From contig JBNKHH010000059.1 of NCBI GenBank assembly GCA_050290245.1, forward strand, positions 1 to 64,000: a DNA stretch of 64,000 bases. The letters are read 5' to 3'. The position numbers and the translations under genes were made by a program. The stretch comes from JBNKHH01 sp050290245. Its GTDB lineage: Bacteria; Pseudomonadota; Alphaproteobacteria; Rhodobacterales; Rhodobacteraceae. Positions 48,840-57,807 of the stretch are shown in pieces (the first letter of the stretch is position 1; each line of letters begins with the position of its first letter). The notes under the pieces are model-generated. The model was not told where the DNA came from. It did no database searches and saw only the letters and a program-made list of their open reading frames with translations.

Positions 48840-49475
48840 ATGGATTGGACTAGGGCAATCGACGCCTATTGCGAGCGCACCGACGCAAGCTATTGGTCAG
48901 AGCCGGTGAATGCCCTGACCAATGCCGGGTTTCTGATCGCGGCGTTGATCATGTGGCGGCGAAGCCGCGGGCAAGGCGCCGCACAACTGTTGTCGGCGAT
49001 CCTGTTCTTGATCGGCGTCGGATCATACCTGTTTCATACGCACGCCACAGCCTGGGCGGCGGCGGCGGATACGACTCCGATCCTGGCCTTTGTGCTGGCC
49101 TATATTTTTCTGGTGAACCGGGATTTCTGGGGATTGCCGGTCTGGGCCGCTGCAATCGGCGCCTTGGCATATCTTCCCTATTCCATGGCCCTGACGCCCC
49201 TGTTCGATGCCCTGCCGTTCTTTAATGTCTCCGGGTTCTATTGGCCTCTGCCGGTGCTGATTTTCGCCTATTCTGTCTTGCTGCGGCGGCGTGCGTGCCC
49301 CACGGCAGCCAATCTGGCTGTCGGAGCCGCGATCCTGTGCGTATCGTTGACAGCACGTTCTCTGGACGAGGGTCTTTGTCTCCAATGGCCCCTCGGCACG
49401 CATTTCATATGGCATTGTCTGAACGCCGTTATGCTGGGATGGATGATCGAGACGTGGCTCAGGCACCGGGCCTAG
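48840..49475 (+). CDS. Ceramidase-family (CREST) membrane protein
   Basis: A 211-residue protein with about seven hydrophobic segments matching alkaline ceramidases: opening YCERTDASYWSEPVNALTNA, then GSYLFHTHATAWAAAADTTP and a C-terminal HFIWHCLNAVMLG carrying the zinc-type histidines. Ceramidases cleave N-acyl sphingoid bases; whether this bacterium has such lipids is unknown, so the substrate may be another amide lipid. Convergent overlap of 4 bases with the VOC gene. Confidence 0.85.
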   Translation: MDWTRAIDAYCERTDASYWSEPVNALTNAGFLIAALIMWRRSRGQGAAQLLSAILFLIGVGSYLFHTHATAWAAAADTTPILAFVLAYIFLVNRDFWGLPVWAAAIGALAYLPYSMALTPLFDALPFFNVSGFYWPLPVLIFAYSVLLRRRACPTAANLAVGAAILCVSLTARSLDEGLCLQWPLGTHFIWHCLNAVMLGWMIETWLRHRA

Positions 49476-49879
49476 TCGCCAACCTCGTGTACCTCGATCA
49501 CGTTGCCGTCGGGGTCGTAGAAAAAGACCTGCTTCCAGCCCGCCACCGCTGCATGGCCCCAGTCGGAGTAGGGCACGCCTTTTTCATCAAGGTGCGCCTT
49601 GAACGCCTCGATATCATCGGTGCGATAGGCGATGTGCCCGTTGGCGACAGCGTTGACGATGTGGCCGGTGTTGAACCCGGCCAGTACGTCGCGTTGTGCC
49701 AAATGGGTCTGGATTGCGCCGTCGGTGACGAATGCCACGTCGCCCGAATAACCTTTGCTCTTTTCCAATACTGGCAGGTTCTGGGTCTCTTCCTTCAAGC
49801 CCAGGACCTCCCGGTAAAAGGTATTCATCTCTCCGACCTTGTCGGTCGACAGGTTGATGTGGTGCAGCGTCAGTTTCAT
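49472..49879 (-). CDS. VOC/glyoxalase-fold protein
   Basis: A 135-residue protein with the opening MKLTLHHINLSTDKVGEMNT, a metal-ligand His (HHINL) and closing FFYDPDGNVIEVHEV with the terminal Glu, two beta-alpha-beta-beta-beta modules. A dioxygenase- or lyase-like reaction cannot be named. ATG 49879 chosen; the upstream extension is not family-like. Just past its start, on the other strand, lies gatC. Confidence 0.8.
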   Translation of the reverse strand: MKLTLHHINLSTDKVGEMNTFYREVLGLKEETQNLPVLEKSKGYSGDVAFVTDGAIQTHLAQRDVLAGFNTGHIVNAVANGHIAYRTDDIEAFKAHLDEKGVPYSDWGHAAVAGWKQVFFYDPDGNVIEVHEVGD

Positions 49880-49979
49880 GGCGTCACCCTGATGCACCCA
49901 AATGGCAAGGGCAAGGCTTGGCATCGCTCTCTGCGCGCGCTAAACGCATCACGCTGTTCAGGAAACCGGAGCAATTCCC

Positions 49980-50267
49980 ATGTCGATCGACAAGGACACG
50001 GCGGCCAAGGTCGCCAAGCTGGCGCGGATCAAGGTGGAAGAGAGCGATCTGGATGCGCTCGCGGGCGAATTCAACGCCATTCTGGGATTTGTCGAGCAGT
50101 TGAACGAGGTCGATGTGAACGACGTCGAGCCGATGGTCAGTGTCGAGCCGATGCGTCTCAAACGACGCGAGGACGTTGTGACCGACGGCGGTATGCCCGA
50201 AAAGATTCTGTCGAATGCGCCGGACGCCCGAGAAGGCTTTTTCGCTGTGCCCAAGGTCGTGGAGTAA
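49980..50267 (+). CDS. gatC: Asp/Glu-tRNA(Asn/Gln) amidotransferase subunit C
   Basis: A 95-residue GatC: SIDKDTAAKVAKLARIKVEE opens it and PEKILSNAPDAREGFFAVPKVVE closes it, the extended arm that wraps GatA. It stabilises the GatCAB complex. Three bases separate it from gatA. gatB is not in this window. Confidence 0.95.
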   Translation: MSIDKDTAAKVAKLARIKVEESDLDALAGEFNAILGFVEQLNEVDVNDVEPMVSVEPMRLKRREDVVTDGGMPEKILSNAPDAREGFFAVPKVVE

Positions 50268-50270
50268 GAG

Positions 50271-51755
50271 ATGTCCGATCTGAACACCCTGACCATTGCG
50301 GATGCGCGCGACAAACTGCGTGCGGGAGACATTACCTCGGTCGAACTGACCCGGGCCTGCCTCGATGCGGCCCAGGCGGCGTCCGAGTTGAACGCGGTTG
50401 TCCACCACACCCCCGAATTGGCTCTGGAGCAGGCCAAGGCGGCCGATGAACGGCTGAGAGCGGGCGATGCGCCGTCGATGTGCGGCATCCCGCTTGGGAT
50501 CAAGGACCTGTTCTGCACCAGGGGCGTCGCCAGCCAGGCGGCTAGCGGCATCCTCGAGGGCTTCAAGCCCGAGTACGAATCGACCGTCACCAGCCAACTC
50601 TTCGATGCCGGCGCGGTCATGATCGGCAAGCTGAACATGGATGAATTCGCCATGGGCTCGTCGAACGAGACCTCGGTCTACGGCAACGTCGTCAATCCTT
50701 GGCGGCGAGGCAATGACGACACGCCACTTACGCCGGGAGGGTCCTCAGGTGGTTCGGCGGCGGCTGTGGCCGCCGACCTTTGTCTCGCTGCAACCGGAAC
50801 CGATACGGGCGGATCAATCCGCCAGCCAGCTGCATTTGTCGGGATCACGGGGCTCAAGCCGACCTACGGTCGCTGCTCTCGTTGGGGTATCGTGGCCTTT
50901 GCTTCGTCCTTGGACCAGGCCGGCCCGATGACCAAGACGGTCCGCGACGCGGCGATAATGCTTGGGGCAATGGCCGGGCATGACCCGAAGGATTCGACCA
51001 GCGCCGACCTTGCCGTGCCGGACTTCGAGGCAATGATCACAGGTGGCATCAAGGGCAAGACCATTGGCATCCCGGCTGAGTACCGCATGGACGGTATGCC
51101 GGATGAAATCGAGGCTCTCTGGGCCGAGGGTCGCGCCATGCTGGAAGACGCAGGCGCGAAAATCGTCGACATTTCGTTGCCCCATACCAAGTATGCCCTG
51201 CCGGCCTATTACGTCGTCGCTCCCGCTGAAGCCTCGTCGAACCTCGCCCGCTATGACGGTGTGCGTTATGGTCATCGCGCCAAGCTGGCCCAGGGCGACG
51301 GCATCACCGAGATGTACGAGAAGACCCGTGCCGAGGGCTTTGGCGCCGAAGTGAAACGCCGCGTCATGATCGGCACGTATGTGCTGTCGGCTGGCTTTTA
51401 CGACGCCTACTACAACCGTGCCCGCAAAGTCCGTACGCTGATCAAGAAAGACTTTGAAGACGCCTTTGCCCAAGGCGTGGACGCCATCCTGACACCCGCG
51501 ACGCCGTCCTCGGCCTTTGCGCTTGGCCAAAAGTTCGACGACCCGGTCCAGATGTACCTGAACGATGTCTTCACGGTAACGGTGAACCTCGCGGGGCTGC
51601 CTGGCATTGCCGTGCCTGCTGGGCTGGACAAGCAAGGCCTGCCCATGGGTCTGCAATTGATCGGCAAACCCTGGGAAGAGGGTGATTTGCTGAATATCGC
51701 CCAGACCATCGAAGATCGTGCCGGATTTGTGGCAAAGCCCTCGAAATGGTGGTAG
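50271..51755 (+). CDS. gatA: Asp/Glu-tRNA amidotransferase subunit A
   Basis: A 494-residue amidase-signature enzyme releasing ammonia from glutamine. Lys in GIKDLFCT, cis-Ser and nucleophile Ser in PGGSSGGSAAAVAADLC and GTDTGGSIRQPAAF form the Ser-cisSer-Lys triad. Standard length, no defect. Confidence 0.96.
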   Translation: MSDLNTLTIADARDKLRAGDITSVELTRACLDAAQAASELNAVVHHTPELALEQAKAADERLRAGDAPSMCGIPLGIKDLFCTRGVASQAASGILEGFKPEYESTVTSQLFDAGAVMIGKLNMDEFAMGSSNETSVYGNVVNPWRRGNDDTPLTPGGSSGGSAAAVAADLCLAATGTDTGGSIRQPAAFVGITGLKPTYGRCSRWGIVAFASSLDQAGPMTKTVRDAAIMLGAMAGHDPKDSTSADLAVPDFEAMITGGIKGKTIGIPAEYRMDGMPDEIEALWAEGRAMLEDAGAKIVDISLPHTKYALPAYYVVAPAEASSNLARYDGVRYGHRAKLAQGDGITEMYEKTRAEGFGAEVKRRVMIGTYVLSAGFYDAYYNRARKVRTLIKKDFEDAFAQGVDAILTPATPSSAFALGQKFDDPVQMYLNDVFTVTVNLAGLPGIAVPAGLDKQGLPMGLQLIGKPWEEGDLLNIAQTIEDRAGFVAKPSKWW

Positions 51756-51791
51756 CCTGACCGGCAAACGTCGAAAAGGCAGAGCAGACTG

Positions 51792-52529
51792 ATGATTTCC
51801 CGACTGGCAATGATGGGCGCGGCCCTGGCTCTCGCGGCCTGCGCGGCCGAGGTGCCCGACAGCAACCCCTACGCGGGCGACGGTGTCGGATTCAGCCGTT
51901 ACGGCGACTACGCTGCGCAGCGTGCCCGCCGCGACGCCGAGTTGCAGGCACAGCGCAGCGCACCTGTGCCCGAAGAACAAGCCATCGCGGCGGAAACGCT
52001 GGGTGTTCTGAACGCGACCGCCCCGCTTGGAGGCACCACGGTCGCAAGCGCGTCGCAGCCGGCCGCGGTTTCAGCCACGCCCGAGCCCGCCGCCGATCCC
52101 GGGGCTCCCCTTGTTGCGGCGGCGATTGCGCGCAATAATCCGGGGATTTCGGACGAGCAGAACTTTGACGCGGTCAGCTCGCGTGAAACCATCGAGAGCG
52201 ACCGCGAACGTCTGGCCCGCCAGCGGGACGCCTTTCAGATCGCTCAGCCTGAGGCTCTTCCCGATCGTCCAGGCTCGACCGGTCCCAATATCGTGTCCTT
52301 TGCCTTGTCGACCACAAACCAGGTGGGCGAACAGATCTACGATCGCCCCGACCGGTACAACGAAAGCAGCTATCTCCGCGCCTGCGCGCGCTACGGCTCG
52401 CCGGATCATGCCCAGGCGGCCTTTCTGGATGCGGGTGGGCCGCGTCGCGATCGTCGCGGGGTTGATCCCGACGGAGACGGCTTTGCCTGTTTCTGGGACC
52501 CGACTCCGTTTCGCACAGCGCGACAGTAG
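51792..52529 (+). CDS. Lipoprotein with Excalibur-like C-terminus
   Basis: A 245-residue protein. Lipobox LAAC (Cys17), a low-complexity Ala/Pro/Glu-rich middle, and a C-terminal segment RRGVDPDGDGFACFWDPTPF that resembles the calcium-binding Excalibur motif (DxDxDGxxC). Attachment to a membrane with the domain in the periplasm is predicted. Not a recognised named family otherwise. Ends 12 bases before the amidase gene, so the two may be co-transcribed. Confidence 0.75.
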   Translation: MISRLAMMGAALALAACAAEVPDSNPYAGDGVGFSRYGDYAAQRARRDAELQAQRSAPVPEEQAIAAETLGVLNATAPLGGTTVASASQPAAVSATPEPAADPGAPLVAAAIARNNPGISDEQNFDAVSSRETIESDRERLARQRDAFQIAQPEALPDRPGSTGPNIVSFALSTTNQVGEQIYDRPDRYNESSYLRACARYGSPDHAQAAFLDAGGPRRDRRGVDPDGDGFACFWDPTPFRTARQ

Positions 52530-52541
52530 GGGTCGGGGCGC

Positions 52542-53249
52542 ATGAACATCATCGAACGCCCCTCTCCAAATTTCGCCGACAGGCCGGCTGGGGCCAAGAT
52601 TGAACTGATCGTCCTGCACTACACCGCCATGCCGGTTTGCGACGAAGCGCTGGACCGACTGTGCGATCCCGAAGCCGAGGTTTCGGCGCATTACCTGATC
52701 GGGCGTGATGGCACACTCTATCCCTTGGTCGATGAAGAAAAACGCGCATGGCATGCTGGCCACGGGGCCTGGGCCGGGCGCGAGGATGTGAACTCGCGGT
52801 CGATCGGAATCGAGTTGGACAACGACGGAATCTCGCCCTTTGAAGAACCTTTGATGACCACGCTCGAATCGCTCCTTGCCGACCTGCTTGAGCGCCACGA
52901 CCTGCCGCCCAAGGCGGTCATCGCCCATTCTGACATGGCACCCGGACGCAAAAACGATCCAGGCCCGCATTTCGATTGGCAGCGGCTTGCCGCGCGCGGG
53001 TTGTCGATTTGGCCCGACCCGTCGCTTCAGGGAAATTTCATGAAGGACGCGGCATTTTTTGGCTATCCGGTTGAAGCAGGCCAGGCGCCGATCCTTGAGG
53101 CGTTCCGGCAACGGTTTCGCCCCTTTGCAACCGGTCCGCTCAGCATAGCCGACCAGGCGATGATGGCGGGTCTCGCCCGCCAACACCCCGCAGACGTGAC
53201 CGAAAGGACGGCCAGCCGCATCCCCTCGCGTCCCCTGCGGCCGCTCTGA
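52542..53249 (+). CDS. N-acetylmuramoyl-L-alanine amidase (Amidase_2)
   Basis: A 235-residue amidase of the AmpD/AmiD type that cuts the lactyl-peptide bond of peptidoglycan. Zinc ligands: His in VLHYTAM (about 26), His in IAHSDMAPGRKNDPG and the Asp of that segment; catalytic Glu in SRSIGIELDNDG. No signal peptide is seen (MNIIERPSPNFADRP), so it may act in recycling in the cytoplasm, as AmpD does. Followed by RNase P RNA. Confidence 0.9.
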   Translation: MNIIERPSPNFADRPAGAKIELIVLHYTAMPVCDEALDRLCDPEAEVSAHYLIGRDGTLYPLVDEEKRAWHAGHGAWAGREDVNSRSIGIELDNDGISPFEEPLMTTLESLLADLLERHDLPPKAVIAHSDMAPGRKNDPGPHFDWQRLAARGLSIWPDPSLQGNFMKDAAFFGYPVEAGQAPILEAFRQRFRPFATGPLSIADQAMMAGLARQHPADVTERTASRIPSRPLRPL

Positions 53250-53319
53250 CACCGAGCCCTTTCGCAAAGCGTGCCGGGAAAGCTTTCATTTTCCGAAGCG
53301 AGCGATTATCTGCATCTTC

Positions 53320-53666
53320 GCGGATGGCCGGATGACCGCGTGCAAGCGAGGAAAGTCCGGACTCCACGAAGCAACGGTGCCGGGTAACGCCCGGCCGGGG
53401 GAACCCGAGGGAAAGCGCCACAGAGAACAGACGTCTTCGCCTTGGCGGAGTCACGGTGAAACGGTGCGGTAAGAGCGCACCGCGGGACGGGTAACCGGAC
53501 CGGCACGGCAAGCCCCACCGGGAGCAATGTCGAATAGGGGTCCCCCCATGGGCGTGCTTCCGCCCGGGACCCGGGTTGACAGCTAGACCCCTTCGGCAAC
53601 GGAGGGGGCAGATGAATGGTCATCGCCCCGACAGGGGTACAGAATCCGGCTTACAGGCCATCCGCA
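53320..53666 (+). ncRNA. rnpB: RNase P RNA (class A)
   Basis: About 346 nt. P1 pairs GCGGATGGCC (53321-53330) with GGCCATCCGC (53656-53665). The conserved core GAGGAAAGTCCGGACTCC begins at 53352, and CRV is present with ACAGAATCCGGCTTACAGG near the end. The processing enzyme for tRNA 5' ends. Ends are set by P1 and may be off by a few bases. Confidence 0.95.
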
Positions 53667-53710
53667 TATCCTCTGGACGGCTGTTGCTGCGACGCCGCGG
53701 GCGTTGCAGT

Positions 53711-53731
53711 TGCGTATTTGGAGCGAGATCA
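53711..53731 (-). repeat. Dispersed 22-base intergenic motif, copy 4
   Basis: Most diverged copy on the minus strand (about 18 of 22 positions match copy 2; TGATCTCGCTCC then AAATACGCA), 45 bases past the end of rnpB. Confidence 0.5.
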
Positions 53732-53852
53732 GTGTACCGGTGCCCCGAAAGGGCCATTCGGCGCTTGACAGGGGCGGGTAAGGCTTTAGAAGGCGGGCTT
53801 CAGGATTTTCCGGTCGCGGTCTTCCGGACCCCGGCCAAGCAGGAGACGACCC

Positions 53853-54020
53853 ATGGCGAAACCGACCACGATCAAGATTCGTCTGAACTCGACAGCGGAC
53901 ACGGGTCATTTCTACGTGACCAAGAAAAATGCCCGCACCATGACCGAAAAGATGACCGTGCGTAAGTACGATCCGGTTGCGCGCAAACACGTCGAGTACA
54001 AAGAAGGCAAGATCAAGTAA
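53853..54020 (+). CDS. rpmG: Ribosomal protein L33
   Basis: A 55-residue protein, MAKPTTIKIRLNSTADTGHF then YVTKKNARTMTEKMTVRKYD, the standard L33 of this group, lacking zinc cysteines. AGGAG lies 8 bases before the ATG. A strong terminator follows at 54045. Confidence 0.96.
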   Translation: MAKPTTIKIRLNSTADTGHFYVTKKNARTMTEKMTVRKYDPVARKHVEYKEGKIK

Positions 54021-54044
54021 GATCGCCTTTTCAAGGAACGACGA

Positions 54045-54074
54045 GGGCCGCGCCGAATGCGCGGCCTTTTTCTT
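54045..54074 (+). terminator. Rho-independent terminator of rpmG
   Basis: Perfect 8-bp stem GGCCGCGC/GCGCGGCC with a 5-base loop, followed by TTTTTCTTT. Confidence 0.85.
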
Positions 54075-54077
54075 TGG

Positions 54078-54444
54078 TCATCCCTCGCAAGGAGAGGTGG
54101 CGGGATTGCCTGTATGGTCGGTCCACGTCCGTTTCATCGGGTCGCGGGTAAATTCGAGAACCCGGTCATGCTCCGGGTATGTGACTAGGTCGCCGACGGA
54201 ACGTGTCCCGATGACGAGGATGCGCGCCTCTTGCTCGCTCATGTTCTCAAGACAATGCCCCTTCGGCACTCCGGCTTTGAATGTCGCTGCTTCACCCGCC
54301 CGCAGATGCTGGACCGAGTCGCCTTCGTGTAACAGAACCTCGCCCGCCAGCGTCGCTGTATAGCAGGGCATGGGAGGGACCGCATGGGTTGCCTCTTCCG
54401 TCCGAGCTTTCACTGAGGACGGTGTCGGGCCTGAGGATTGGCAT
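54078..54444 (-). pseudogene. Cupin-domain gene with frameshift
   Basis: The last 100 or so residues read like a cupin (TLAGEVLLHEGDSVQHLRAG, AATFKAGVPKGHCLENMSEQ, then GTRSVGDLVTYPEHDRV). The start expected for the family, MPILRPDTVLSESSDGRG at 54444, is in another frame. The HxH..E metal motif that should lie between is missing, as at the junction the frame changes near 54390. I read this as one gene broken by a deletion or frameshift. A sequencing error would be the alternative. Confidence 0.5.
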
Positions 54445-54612
54445 GTCAGAGCCTCGCTTTCGAACCATCGTGGATAAGCACGAGGGGGGCACTGACTTCT
54501 ATGGTCATGGTGCAAGAGCCACCCCGATACGGTGCATGGTCAGTCGGTATCGACTTTCCCGCCTTCGTCAGGCAACCTCGCCGTAAGCACTCTGACTGAA
54601 GGAATGACAGTG

Positions 54613-55047
54613 ATGAGCCTTAGATTTTCCATTGTCCTTGCGGCGACGCTTTTGGCGGCCTGTGGTGGTGAACGTGGGGTCGGGCTGGGCCAGGTCGGAT
54701 ACGGCGGCAGCGGCACCTTGCCCCAATCGACGCGTACCGAGGTCGAGATGATCGGGCTGGAGCACCTGCCGCTTTACAGGTTCCAGGGGGAGGCGAGCCC
54801 GTTGAATGCCGCGACCCTGGGCGGCAGCCCGCTCAGACGCGCCGATGCCAACGTGATCGTCGAAGTCAACGGCAACACCTATGCCATGCGTCAGATCGAG
54901 ATCAGCGGATCGAACTATGCAGTCGTCGAAGGCGCCGCGCCGATTGCCGACCTACCGCGAGTCATCCGCGCCCGTACAGGGTGTCTTGTCGAGTCGCGCC
55001 CGATCCAGGCCAAGGCCGCGAGCGTTTACGTTCTGGATTGTTCATAA
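54613..55047 (+). CDS. Small lipoprotein of unknown function
   Basis: A 144-residue protein with lipobox LAAC (Cys16). The rest has no family I know; an eight-stranded small beta fold is possible. A cysteine pair near residues 125 and 143 (TGCLVESRP, VLDCS) could make a disulfide that closes it. ATG 54613 was chosen over 54604 because AAGGA is 10 bases upstream. Confidence 0.7.
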   Translation: MSLRFSIVLAATLLAACGGERGVGLGQVGYGGSGTLPQSTRTEVEMIGLEHLPLYRFQGEASPLNAATLGGSPLRRADANVIVEVNGNTYAMRQIEISGSNYAVVEGAAPIADLPRVIRARTGCLVESRPIQAKAASVYVLDCS

Positions 55048-55072
55048 AGTATATACCAGTCACGCATGAAAT

Positions 55073-55091
55073 CGGGGGGCAAGGCCCCCCG
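55073..55091. terminator. Hairpin between the lipoprotein and tkt genes
   Basis: Perfect 8-bp stem CGGGGGGC/GCCCCCCG with a 3-base loop in the 78-base gap of two converging genes; no strong T-tract on either side. Confidence 0.55.
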
Positions 55092-55125
55092 CTATTCGTT
55101 TGTCGCTGGCGCGGATATCCCGGCG

Positions 55126-57144
55126 TCAGAGCATGCCTTTGACGGCGTCCACCACGTGGTCAGCGGTAATGCCGAACTCTTGGTAAAGACGGTCCGCCGG
55201 GGCCGAGGCACCAAAGCTGTCCATACCAACGAAGGCTGCCTTGGCTTCCTTGCCGCGCTCGCCCAAGAGCCAGCGGTCCCACCCCTGGCGGACACCCGCC
55301 TCGATGGCGACGCGCACCGGGCCCGCAGGCAGAACCTTGCGGCGATAGGCCTCGTCCTGCGCGGCGAAGAGTTCCGCGCAGGGCATGGAAACCACGCGGG
55401 TTCCGATGCCCTGGGCTTCAAGCGCATCGCGTGCGGCCAGAGCGATTTCGACCTCGGAACCGGTGGCGATCAGAATCGCCTGGCGCTTGCCCGTGGCCTC
55501 GGCCAGGACATACGCGCCCTGGGAGGTCAGGTTCTTGGTCTTGTGCTCGGTTCGCACCGTGGGAAGGTTCTGGCGCGACAGGGCCAGGACCGAGGGGGTG
55601 CCTTCCGACGACAGCGCCAGTTCCCAGGCTTCGGCGGTTTCCACGGTATCGGCGGGGCGGAACACGTGCGTGTTTGGCGTCGCGCGCAGCATGGCGAGGT
55701 GTTCGACCGGCTGGTGGGTCGGGCCGTCTTCGCCAAGACCGATGGAATCGTGGGTCATGACATAGGTCACGGGAATCCCCATTAGGGCAGACAGGCGCAT
55801 GGCTCCCCGCGCGTAGTCCGTGAAGCACATGAAGGTGCCGCCATAGGGGCGGATGCCGCCGTGCAGAGCCATGCCGTTCATTGCGGCGGCCATGCCGTGT
55901 TCTCGGATGCCGTAGTGGATATAGCGGCCCTTGCGGTTCGACGAGTCAAAGATACCAAGATCAGGCGTCTTGGTGTTGTTGGAGCCCGTCAGGTCAGCCG
56001 AGCCGCCCAGGGTTTCGCCAAGCGCGGGGTTCAGGACTTCCAGCACCATTTCCGACGATTTGCGCGTTGCGACCTTTGGTTGGCTCTCCGAGATCTGTTT
56101 CTTCAGTGCGCGGACCGTGGCCGCCAGTTTCTTGTGCACGCCGCCAGTCATCACACGTGTGAATTCAGCCTGGCGCGAAGCCGACAGCGTCGCGAAACGC
56201 TCGTCCCACTCGGTACGGTCGGCCGAACCACGGCTGCCGATGGCACGCCAGGCGTCCAGCACGTCGGTAGGGATTTCAAACGGGCCGTAGGGCCAGCCGT
56301 AGACGTCGCGCGTTGCCTGGATTTCGTCCGGACCAAGGGGCGAACCATGGGCCCCGGCGGTATCCTGCTTCTTGGGCGAGCCGAAACCGATGTGGGTCTT
56401 GCAGTCGATCATTGTCGGCTTTTTCGACGACTTTGCCTGGGTCAGGGCTCGGTCGATGTCTTCGGGGTCGTGGCCATCGCATTCCAAAACCTGCCAGCCG
56501 GACGCCTGGAAGCGCTTTCTCTGGTCGGTGATGTCCGACAGCGAGATCTCACCGTCGATCGAGATATTGTTGTTGTCCCAGAGAACGATCAGTTTGCCCA
56601 GTTTCTGCATTCCGGCAAGGCCAATAGCCTCCTGGCTGATGCCTTCCATCAGGCAGCCGTCGCCCGCGATCACGTAAGTATGGTGGTCGACGACCTTTTT
56701 GCCAAACTTGGCGCGCAGGGCTTCCTCGGCGATGGCGAAGCCGACCGAGTTGGCGATGCCCTGGCCCAAAGGACCTGTGGTGGTTTCGATGCCGCGTGCG
56801 TGGCCGAATTCCGGGTGACCGGCTGTCTTGGAACCCCACTGGCGGAAGTTCTTGATTTCGTCGAGGGACATGTCCTCGTAGCCGGTCAGATACATGAGCG
56901 CATAAAGCAGCATCGAACCATGGCCAGCCGACAGGATGAAGCGATCGCGGTCGGCCCAATCCGGTGCCGAGGCGTCGAATTTCAAGTGTTTCTCAAACAA
57001 CACCGTGGCCACGTCCGCCATGCCCATGGGCATGCCGGGATGGCCCGAGTTGGCTGCCTGCACCGCGTCGATCGCCAGGGCACGAACAGCGGTCGCGCGG
57101 GCGAAATGGTCTGGATGTAGGTCTTTGAGAGTGGCGATGTCCAA
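55126..57144 (-). CDS. tkt: Transketolase (TTG start)
   Basis: A 672-residue thiamine-diphosphate enzyme of the pentose phosphate pathway (and Calvin cycle in some relatives). GDGCLMEGISQEAIGLAG with the metal-binding GDG, DGHDPEDIDRAL, and THDSIGLGEDGPTHQPVEHL of the C-terminal pyrimidine domain are intact. The family start DIATLKDLHPDHFARATAVR requires a TTG at 57144; GGGGGA lies about 8 bases before. No ATG fits upstream. Confidence 0.95.
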   Translation of the reverse strand: MDIATLKDLHPDHFARATAVRALAIDAVQAANSGHPGMPMGMADVATVLFEKHLKFDASAPDWADRDRFILSAGHGSMLLYALMYLTGYEDMSLDEIKNFRQWGSKTAGHPEFGHARGIETTTGPLGQGIANSVGFAIAEEALRAKFGKKVVDHHTYVIAGDGCLMEGISQEAIGLAGMQKLGKLIVLWDNNNISIDGEISLSDITDQRKRFQASGWQVLECDGHDPEDIDRALTQAKSSKKPTMIDCKTHIGFGSPKKQDTAGAHGSPLGPDEIQATRDVYGWPYGPFEIPTDVLDAWRAIGSRGSADRTEWDERFATLSASRQAEFTRVMTGGVHKKLAATVRALKKQISESQPKVATRKSSEMVLEVLNPALGETLGGSADLTGSNNTKTPDLGIFDSSNRKGRYIHYGIREHGMAAAMNGMALHGGIRPYGGTFMCFTDYARGAMRLSALMGIPVTYVMTHDSIGLGEDGPTHQPVEHLAMLRATPNTHVFRPADTVETAEAWELALSSEGTPSVLALSRQNLPTVRTEHKTKNLTSQGAYVLAEATGKRQAILIATGSEVEIALAARDALEAQGIGTRVVSMPCAELFAAQDEAYRRKVLPAGPVRVAIEAGVRQGWDRWLLGERGKEAKAAFVGMDSFGASAPADRLYQEFGITADHVVDAVKGML

Positions 57145-57344
57145 GGTGCTGTCCCCCGTGCCTGGATCAAAGTTGCCGGGTTGATAGCACCCCGTGGTCC
57201 AAGCGCAAGCCGCTAAGCGCCAGATATGGCGGAAGGGGGATGAATACCGCCGCCTATACGGTATGTTTAGGATGATATGTGGGGCTGGCGGGCGATTCGT
57301 GTCCGGAAAACTGGCCACAGGACTTGGGACAGCTGGATCGACGT

Positions 57345-57806
57345 ATGAACGACATCTCAGATTTCGAACGCCGGATCGTGGCGGCGCTGGATCGCGCCAG
57401 CCAGGCTCTGGACCAATTGAATGCGGCTGGTGACGGTGACAGCGCTGAGCTGAAGGCCGAACTTGAGGCCGAGCGGGTTGCGAACCAGCAGTTGGAAGAG
57501 CGCGTGCGTGCCATCAAGGAAAAGCAGGAGACCATGGTCGCCCGGCTGGAAGCCGAAGTGGCCGACTTGCGCGAAGCCTTGCGGGTACGCGACAGTGAAG
57601 TTCAGCAGATGCGCTCGGTCAACGACGCACTGCGCGAGTCCAATTCGGACCTGCGAGACGCAAATGCACAGGGGCTGGCCGAGCCACACCTTGTGAACAA
57701 GTCCATGATGTCCGAACTGGAAAGCCTGCGCGCGCAACGTGCAGCTGACCGGGCCGAGATCGAAGACATCCTTGCCACGCTTGACCCTGTCCTGAAGGAA
57801 GCCTGA
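57345..57806 (+). CDS. Coiled-coil protein upstream of zapA
   Basis: A 153-residue, charged, nearly all-helical protein; from about residue 35 to 130 heptad-like coiled coil (AELEAERVANQQLEERVRAI). Commonly placed before zapA in this family of bacteria; it may work with ZapA at the division site, which is inference. One base separates it from zapA. Confidence 0.7.
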   Translation: MNDISDFERRIVAALDRASQALDQLNAAGDGDSAELKAELEAERVANQQLEERVRAIKEKQETMVARLEAEVADLREALRVRDSEVQQMRSVNDALRESNSDLRDANAQGLAEPHLVNKSMMSELESLRAQRAADRAEIEDILATLDPVLKEA

Positions 57807-57807
57807 G

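Noticed and set aside
50814..51980. 388-codon minus-strand ORF
   Set aside because: Antisense shadow of gatA.
52071..53267. 398-codon minus-strand ORF
   Set aside because: Antisense shadow of the Excalibur-like lipoprotein and amidase genes.
55861..57120. 419-codon plus-strand ORF
   Set aside because: Antisense shadow of tkt.
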